This document shows positions 6,394-10,588 of a stretch of 10,588 nt of DNA, piece by piece. The stretch is from Chloroflexota bacterium (lineage in GTDB: Bacteria > Chloroflexota > Anaerolineae > Anaerolineales > UBA11657). The position numbers and the translations under genes were made by a program. Within the stretch, counting starts at the first letter, position 1, and the number at the start of each line of letters is the position of its first letter. Under the pieces are notes generated by a model. It was not told the DNA's origin, searched no databases, and saw only the letters and a program-made list of their open reading frames with translations. The DNA is taken from positions 1 through 10,588 of the forward strand of contig QWRL01000076.1 of assembly GCA_003670425.1 (NCBI GenBank), read 5' to 3'.

Positions 6394-6421
6394 TTGACAA
6401 GCGAGTGCGCGGACGTATAAT
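6394..6421 (+). promoter_or_regulatory. consensus sigma-70-type promoter, TTGACA-16-TATAAT
   Basis: TTGACA (6394-6399) and TATAAT (6416-6421) are both perfect consensus hexamers with a 16-bp spacer, in the 140-bp gap between fmdB and the divergent unknown pair. It is the only fully consensus promoter I found in the window. The predicted start near 6428 gives a leader of about 65 nt before the TTG at 6493. It probably drives the pair of unknown genes. Confidence 0.75.
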
Positions 6422-6431
6422 CCGTGTGTAC

Positions 6432-6467
6432 ATGCCGGGCTGCGCACTGCTAGTGAGCGGCGTATGA
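6432..6467 (+). other. possible 11-codon leader ORF
   Basis: An ATG at 6432 opens an 11-residue frame (MPGCALLVSGV) ending in TGA at 6465-6467. It lies inside the predicted leader of the downstream pair, 25 nt before its TTG start. A GTG two codons earlier is in frame. It has no Shine-Dalgarno sequence. It could be a leader peptide or chance. Confidence 0.2.
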
Positions 6468-6492
6468 TATTCTGGCAGTACCCGTCCTTCTA

Positions 6493-8088
6493 TTGTCCAA
6501 CTTGCCCGCTTCCCCCCTTGATGAATGGGTGGGCGCTTTTGCGCCGACTGCATCCGATCTTGAGCACATCACGCATCAATTAATTGAGCGCGAGGTCCCG
6601 CTTTCCACCCGCGAACTGCTGCTGCTGATTTTGGAGCGGCAGATTGCGGAAGAGCAGGCGCGCGTGCGCGCGGCTGCGGTTGGTGATGCAAGTCCCTATT
6701 TGCCCGGCGGCACATTTAGTGTTGGCCAGACGCTCAGTTTTCCGGCGTTGCGCTTTGCAATCGGGCGCGTGGCGGAGACGCGGGTTGGCAGCAACCCGCT
6801 GGCGGGCAGCTTCCAGGTGATCACGGTTGACTTTGCGGACGGCAAACGCCGCGAGTTTGCGGCGCAGGTTGAATCGCACCCGCTCAACTCAAAGCCGACA
6901 ACAATGAATGGCGGCAGCGACAGCATTGCAAACCAAGAGCCCGGCGCTTTGGCGGATGCCTTTGCCACGCGGCTGGAGCAGCGGCTGGACGCAGCCCTGG
7001 ACGGCACTGGAAAGCTTTTGCGCATCAGCGGCAAATGGTTTTCGCGCGACTTGCTTGTGCAGGTTGACGAGCACCAGCTAAATCTGGCGGAGGCGGCCTT
7101 GGACATGGCTGGCGGCGGACCGCTTTCGACGGAGCAAATTGCGCCGCAGATTGACCTGCCCACTGGTGTGAACTCCAAGCTAATGGTGTTCTCGCTGGCG
7201 CACGCACTGCATCGCGATGACCGCTTTGATGAAGTAGGCCCGACCGGCGAAGTGCTTTGGTATTTGAACCGGCTAGAGCCGGATGAGGTGCTGCATCCGC
7301 CGCGCATGTTGCAGCCGGCGCAGCCGACTGTGCGCGGTGCGGCGCTGACGCCGGAGCTGCGCCGGCTGGCCATGGAGCTGGATGACGAGTACAGCGAGCA
7401 TGCGCATCCGGCCAATGGCGAGACTCAGGTTCGGCTGGTACTAACTTATCCGCACCGGCGGGCGGGCACGCTGCCGCTTACGCCGCGGCTGGCGGCAGTG
7501 TTTCCCACGGCGCGCATTTCTCCGCGCGTAAAGATCACGCTGGTGGACGGGCACACAGGCAAGCAGCATCCGGGCTGGGTGGTGCGGCGCGAGCGCTTTG
7601 TGTGGGGGCTGGGCCCGATCTTTGCGCAGTACGAGACGCCGGCGGGCAGCTTCTTGAGCGTGGCGCGTGGCGAGCAGGTGGGCGAGTACGTGGTAACAGT
7701 GGAGACACGCCGGCCCGTGGCGGACTGGCTGCGCAGTGCCAACGCGCCCCAGGGCCAGCTGCGCTTCTCGATGAGCAAGCGCTCGCTGGGCGTGCAGTAT
7801 ATGGATGAACTGGTGATTTTGGCCGAGAGCATGGAGCAGCTGGATATTTTGCGCGCGCGCAACGAACAGCAGGCTACAAGCCTGGAGCAGCTGGTGCAGG
7901 ACGTGTTCCGCGAACTTGTGAAGCTGACTCCGCAGGGCACGGTGCATGCCAAGACGCTTTACGGTGCGGTGAACATTGCGCGGCGCGCCACCCCCGAATC
8001 CATCTTTGCAGAGCTGGTGCAGCGCCCGAGCTTTGTACATGTGGGCGACGCCTACTGGCGCTTTGAATCACAGGCGGCAGCCGCATGA
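6493..8088 (+). CDS. conserved protein of unknown function with predicted winged-helix and beta-barrel-like segments (first gene of coupled pair)
   Basis: The 531-residue soluble protein has no signal peptide or membrane segment and belongs to no family I can name. From visual reading, residues 20-62 are helical (ITHQLIEREVPLSTRELLLL). Residues 73-127 are beta-rich with SVGQTLSFPALRFAIGRV and NPLAGSFQVITVDFADG, like a small barrel. Residues 206-262 look like a winged helix (PLSTEQIAPQIDLPTG, ending RFDEVGPTGEVLWYLNRLEP). Residues 312-405 are another beta-rich region. Residues 463-527 form a second HARE-HTH-like winged helix (LYGAVNIARRATPESIFAEL, then FVHVGDAYWRFE). Two wHTH modules suggest nucleic-acid binding; this is inference. 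The start is TTG at 6493, since an in-frame TGA at 6454 blocks longer forms; TTG at 6502 is an alternative. The stop overlaps the next start in ATGA. I associate the pair with Chloroflexota from memory. Confidence 0.8.
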   Translation: MSNLPASPLDEWVGAFAPTASDLEHITHQLIEREVPLSTRELLLLILERQIAEEQARVRAAAVGDASPYLPGGTFSVGQTLSFPALRFAIGRVAETRVGSNPLAGSFQVITVDFADGKRREFAAQVESHPLNSKPTTMNGGSDSIANQEPGALADAFATRLEQRLDAALDGTGKLLRISGKWFSRDLLVQVDEHQLNLAEAALDMAGGGPLSTEQIAPQIDLPTGVNSKLMVFSLAHALHRDDRFDEVGPTGEVLWYLNRLEPDEVLHPPRMLQPAQPTVRGAALTPELRRLAMELDDEYSEHAHPANGETQVRLVLTYPHRRAGTLPLTPRLAAVFPTARISPRVKITLVDGHTGKQHPGWVVRRERFVWGLGPIFAQYETPAGSFLSVARGEQVGEYVVTVETRRPVADWLRSANAPQGQLRFSMSKRSLGVQYMDELVILAESMEQLDILRARNEQQATSLEQLVQDVFRELVKLTPQGTVHAKTLYGAVNIARRATPESIFAELVQRPSFVHVGDAYWRFESQAAAA

Positions 8089-8546
8089 GCGACGAAGAAA
8101 CAGTGCCGGCAGCACGCACGCCGCTGGCGCGGCTGAACAAGCCCGGGCTGGGCACGCGCTTCCATATTGACTTTGACTGGTGGCAGCGCGAGGAGCGCGA
8201 GATTGAGGTATACCTGCGCACGTATCTTTCCGAGGCGCAGCTGGAGCAGCTGCGGCAGGAGAATGCACCGCAGACGGTGGACTGGGTGGACCCGGAGACG
8301 GCTGAAGTGCGCAGCATGAACTTTATGGAATTTCTGTTTCGAACCAATTCAGCGGAACTGATGGGCGGCGAGGAGAAAGGTGCTTCGCTTGTGGATGGAA
8401 TTTTCCGGCTGTTCCTGGCAAATGGAAATCAGCCGCTGTCTCCAGTGGAGATTGCGGAGAAGGTTGGGCGCGCCGGGCAGGAGCGCACAATCTTGCGCAC
8501 GCTTGCGGGTGTGCGTGTGTATAAAGGCATCCGCCCGGTAGACTGA
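8085..8546 (+). CDS. conserved protein of unknown function with C-terminal winged-helix-like domain (second gene of coupled pair)
   Basis: This 153-residue soluble protein starts inside the last codons of the preceding gene: ATGA at 8085-8088 holds its ATG and the other's TGA, so translation is coupled and equal amounts of the two products are likely. Striking motifs are the aromatic-acidic FHIDFDWW (26-33), LRTYLSEAQLEQL (44-56) and VDWVDPETAEV (65-75). Residues 98-150 (KGASLVDGIFRLFLANGNQP, then LSPVEIAEKVGR and GVRVYKGIRPV) have the helix-helix-helix-strand pattern of a winged helix, similar in style to the modules of the larger partner. No catalytic motif is evident. I do not recognise a characterised family. 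The likely picture is a two-protein complex that binds nucleic acid or another protein. A tRNA-Arg gene with its own -10 element follows 69 nt downstream. Confidence 0.8.
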   Translation: MSDEETVPAARTPLARLNKPGLGTRFHIDFDWWQREEREIEVYLRTYLSEAQLEQLRQENAPQTVDWVDPETAEVRSMNFMEFLFRTNSAELMGGEEKGASLVDGIFRLFLANGNQPLSPVEIAEKVGRAGQERTILRTLAGVRVYKGIRPVD

Positions 8547-8593
8547 GTTTTTGCTTTGGATGGTGCGGGCTGCGGGTCTGGGCACGCTTGTAT

Positions 8594-8599
8594 TACAAT
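8594..8599 (+). promoter_or_regulatory. -10 element TACAAT of the tRNA-Arg gene
   Basis: TACAAT ends 16 nt before the 5' end of the tRNA, placing a start near 8606 and a short 5' leader for RNase P. The -35 region (about 8571-8576) is not consensus. Confidence 0.45.
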
Positions 8600-8615
8600 G
8601 TTCTCGCAAGTTTGC

Positions 8616-8689
<74 letters not shown>

Positions 8690-8995
8690 TGCTGCTGAAA
8701 ACAAGTGATTCGGCGAGGGGCACGAAAAAAAAGTAACAAAAGCGCTTGCTCACTTGCGTGGCCTGCGCCTCCTGTGCCCGCTGACCCTCCATATTAGTTC
8801 ATTGCCATAGTTCGGTTCCTCGCTCTTGGTTGGTGCGGCCCAATTGGGCTGTACTCTGTCGCTCTGTCTTTGCATAACGCGGCCGCGGCGCATCTGATAT
8901 TATGGTGGACAAAGATTGTTGCATAACAGACGCGAATGTTACATGGCTGTTTGGGTGCTGTGCAATCTACGCACAATAGCATTGGAGGATAATTG
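8690..8995. other. 306-bp gap between tRNA-Arg and lipoprotein gene
   Basis: I see no gene here. It holds a run of eight A (8725-8732), a perfect 12-bp palindrome GCCCAATTGGGC (8838-8849), and a direct repeat TTGCATAAC at 8870-8878 and 8919-8927. The 3' part is clearly more AT-rich than the left side of the window. A weak promoter candidate is TTGTTG (8916-8921) with TTACAT (8939-8944) at 17-bp spacing. The palindrome and repeats could be operators, but nothing links them to a known regulator. Confidence 0.5.
8984..8988 (+). promoter_or_regulatory. Shine-Dalgarno sequence GGAGG of the edge lipoprotein
   Basis: GGAGG lies 7 nt before the ATG at 8996, the strongest ribosome-binding site in the window. 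It fixes the start at this ATG rather than the TTG one codon earlier. Confidence 0.75.
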
Positions 8996-10588
8996 ATGAA
9001 GAGCCGTTTAGTGGCAATTTCCAAATTCACGAAAGTACCTGTAATTTTTTTGACTGTCGTGCTCGTTGCTTGCAGGCCAGGGGCTACGGCTTTACCAACG
9101 GCAATTCCGTCCACTGGCCCAACTAATACGGCTGTTCCGACTGATACATCGTTATCAACAAATACACCTGAGCCGGCTATCGCACCACGCCCAACAGCAA
9201 CCTTTACCGCTCCGGCGCCTGTTATTCTTTCCGGGACTGGCGAACCAGTTCGTTGCCGTTCCGGGGCCGGACCCGGCCCCGGGGGAAAGCCTAGGCCGCC
9301 GTCGACAGCCGGATGGACCGACACGATGCTGGCGCATAACGCGCCCGGCGCCTCGGTCGGATCGGGCTCGCATGGTGGAGCCGTTTACTACACACCGCAC
9401 ACGTTTGTCACCATTCTGGCCGATGGCTTTACGCCGAAAAATCTCGCAACAGTCGACACTCTGACGAACTGCTCGCGGATTCTCATTCAGACGCCTGACG
9501 GCTCCTTTCTGACTGTTGGAGCTTCCGGGGCCGCCGAAGCCACCACGACCCTGGCCACCTATCGCGATACTCTGACCAAAGTTGTCCAAGCAGTAGCCGA
9601 GCCATCGGATCCGAGCCTCTTCCGCTTTGATTCTGAGCTGCACGGACTCTACTCGTTGGATGTCGGTCAAGGAAACTTGCTCGTCTTTCAAAACAACTGG
9701 GGAGCGGCAGAGACTCCAGTGGATCGCGGATATGTAACATTCCGCTACGATTCTTCAGTTCAACTGCTGAAAGCCGAGTCGCGGCAGATCTACAACCTGG
9801 GCAGTTTTATCCATGCCCCTTCAGCTTTCGAGAACGCAGGCTGGTACGTCCATTTTGAGGCCGGCCGATTCACCCTCGTCCCGACGGCTGCTGGTGCGAC
9901 ACGGTTGATGCTGCTCAAGGCACCGATGAATGTCGATATGCCGACCGATTTTAATCCCGACTCCATTCCCTACCAGCCGAACCCGCGTGTCCCCGTCAAA
10001 GAATATCTGCGCAATACGATCGCAGACATCGAAGGGGATCGGAGCAAGGTTTCTCAAAATCTCGCCGATGTCTATAAAGCGCAAGTTGCGGCGCCCGGAA
10101 ACAGTTCTCTGACCCAGCCGGCCGCACAAGCGGCACTCGCAGAAATCAAGATAACGCTTGAGGCTGAAAACGCGCAGCTTCGCTATGCCCCTGAGCTCTA
10201 TTTGGCCTTCCGTGACGGAGCCCTGTCGACACAGCTGCAAAGCGATGGCATCGCAAATGGCGCTCTTGGAATGAACGTGGTTCCATATGTGTTTTTTACG
10301 AACGCCGCGGACTCCAACGGTACGCACCATCCCTTTATGGTGATTGCCAGTTACTCGATTTCGGATAAGCCCAATCGGCTGCTCGACGTGTCTCGTCCGC
10401 CGGGAGACGGCACAAAGGGCGGGTATGCGGATCAGAAGGTGACCCGCGACGCAACGCTACAACTGTACCTTGTAAAAATTCCTCTGCGAGACTACGGGTT
10501 GGTTTCTTCGCTGACTGAGAACAAACTGCCGAAAACTCTGAAGTCGGACGCACGCGATCCTGGCCCTGACTCCGTGTACAACGCTGTT
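8996..10588 (+). CDS. large lipoprotein of unknown function, 3' end missing (runs off right edge)
   Basis: The frame stays open for 531 codons to the last base of the window. The N-terminus (MKSRLVAISKFTKVPVIFLT, then VVLVAC) is a lipoprotein signal peptide with lipobox LVAC and the lipidated Cys at 26. A Thr/Pro/Ala linker follows (about 30-78, with PTAIP, NTPEP and RPTATF), the stalk style of Chloroflexota surface lipoproteins. The remaining 440 or so residues are a mixed globular domain. It begins TDTMLAHNAPG and includes GLYSLDVGQGNLLVFQNNWG (about 221-240) and HHPFMVIASYSISDKP (about 443-458). An Asn/Gln/Glu-rich helical stretch lies at about 340-400. I recognise no family or catalytic motif. 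It should sit outside the cell membrane. Base use differs from the left-hand genes: GCGC, very dense there, is almost absent here. Antisense frames at 9155-9691 and 9821-10330 are judged shadows. Confidence 0.85.
   Translation, partial: MKSRLVAISKFTKVPVIFLTVVLVACRPGATALPTAIPSTGPTNTAVPTDTSLSTNTPEPAIAPRPTATFTAPAPVILSGTGEPVRCRSGAGPGPGGKPRPPSTAGWTDTMLAHNAPGASVGSGSHGGAVYYTPHTFVTILADGFTPKNLATVDTLTNCSRILIQTPDGSFLTVGASGAAEATTTLATYRDTLTKVVQAVAEPSDPSLFRFDSELHGLYSLDVGQGNLLVFQNNWGAAETPVDRGYVTFRYDSSVQLLKAESRQIYNLGSFIHAPSAFENAGWYVHFEAGRFTLVPTAAGATRLMLLKAPMNVDMPTDFNPDSIPYQPNPRVPVKEYLRNTIADIEGDRSKVSQNLADVYKAQVAAPGNSSLTQPAAQAALAEIKITLEAENAQLRYAPELYLAFRDGALSTQLQSDGIANGALGMNVVPYVFFTNAADSNGTHHPFMVIASYSISDKPNRLLDVSRPPGDGTKGGYADQKVTRDATLQLYLVKIPLRDYGLVSSLTENKLPKTLKSDARDPGPDSVYNAV

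Noticed and set aside
6353..6553. 67-codon N-terminal extension of fmdB
   Set aside because: FmdB proteins begin at MPIYEY; the extension is unlike the family, crosses the divergent promoter region and overlaps the start of the gene at 6493.
7441..8040. Minus-strand frames inside the 531-codon unknown gene
   Set aside because: Arg/His/Ala-rich shadows with no start signals; the plus-strand gene has uniform codon bias and a coupled partner.
9155..10330. Minus-strand open frames opposite the edge lipoprotein
   Set aside because: The plus strand is open for 531 codons with a signal peptide and strong Shine-Dalgarno sequence; the antisense frames have neither.

Overview
The window looks like chromosomal DNA from a member of the Chloroflexota, probably near Anaerolineae or Caldilineae. 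This is an inference from gene content, not a computed placement. Supporting signs are FemAB-type aminoacyltransferases, membrane-anchored FAS1 (fasciclin) proteins and lipoproteins with Thr/Pro-rich linkers, an FmdB zinc-ribbon protein, TTG and GTG starts, and a two-gene unit of unknown function that I associate from memory with this phylum. Most of the window (1 to about 8690) is GC-rich and crowded with the tetranucleotide GCGC.

Layout from left to right. At 1-271 (minus) lies the N-terminal end of a second FemAB-like gene, cut by the window edge. Immediately upstream of it is a complete FemAB paralogue (287-1363, minus). Divergent from that is a SirB1-type transglutaminase-like/TPR gene (1465-2277, plus), which converges on a gene for an anchored protein with two FAS1 domains (2293-3471, minus). 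A polar amino-acid ABC transporter follows on the minus strand: the substrate-binding lipoprotein (4650-5453) is upstream of its permease (3644-4504), with a long stem-loop in the gap. No ATPase gene is present. A pentapeptide-repeat gene (5606-6010, plus) diverges from the transporter. An fmdB-like gene (6119-6352, minus) converges on the pentapeptide gene and diverges from a translationally coupled pair of unknown genes (6493-8088 and 8085-8546, plus). That pair is probably driven by a consensus promoter, TTGACA-16-TATAAT.

A tRNA-Arg(UCU) gene (8616-8689) follows. After a 306-bp gap there is a large lipoprotein gene (8996 to beyond 10588, plus), open to the right edge and unlike anything I recognise. 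Its sequence style differs sharply from the left side: GCGC nearly disappears. The tRNA may therefore mark a junction with acquired DNA.

Most genes look like ordinary housekeeping or envelope functions: peptidoglycan branching, adhesion-like FAS1, amino-acid uptake. The best candidates for undescribed biology are the coupled winged-helix-rich pair at 6493-8546 and the edge lipoprotein. A further pattern is that several genes have a -10-like hexamer only 6-7 nt before the start codon, which suggests leaderless mRNAs.
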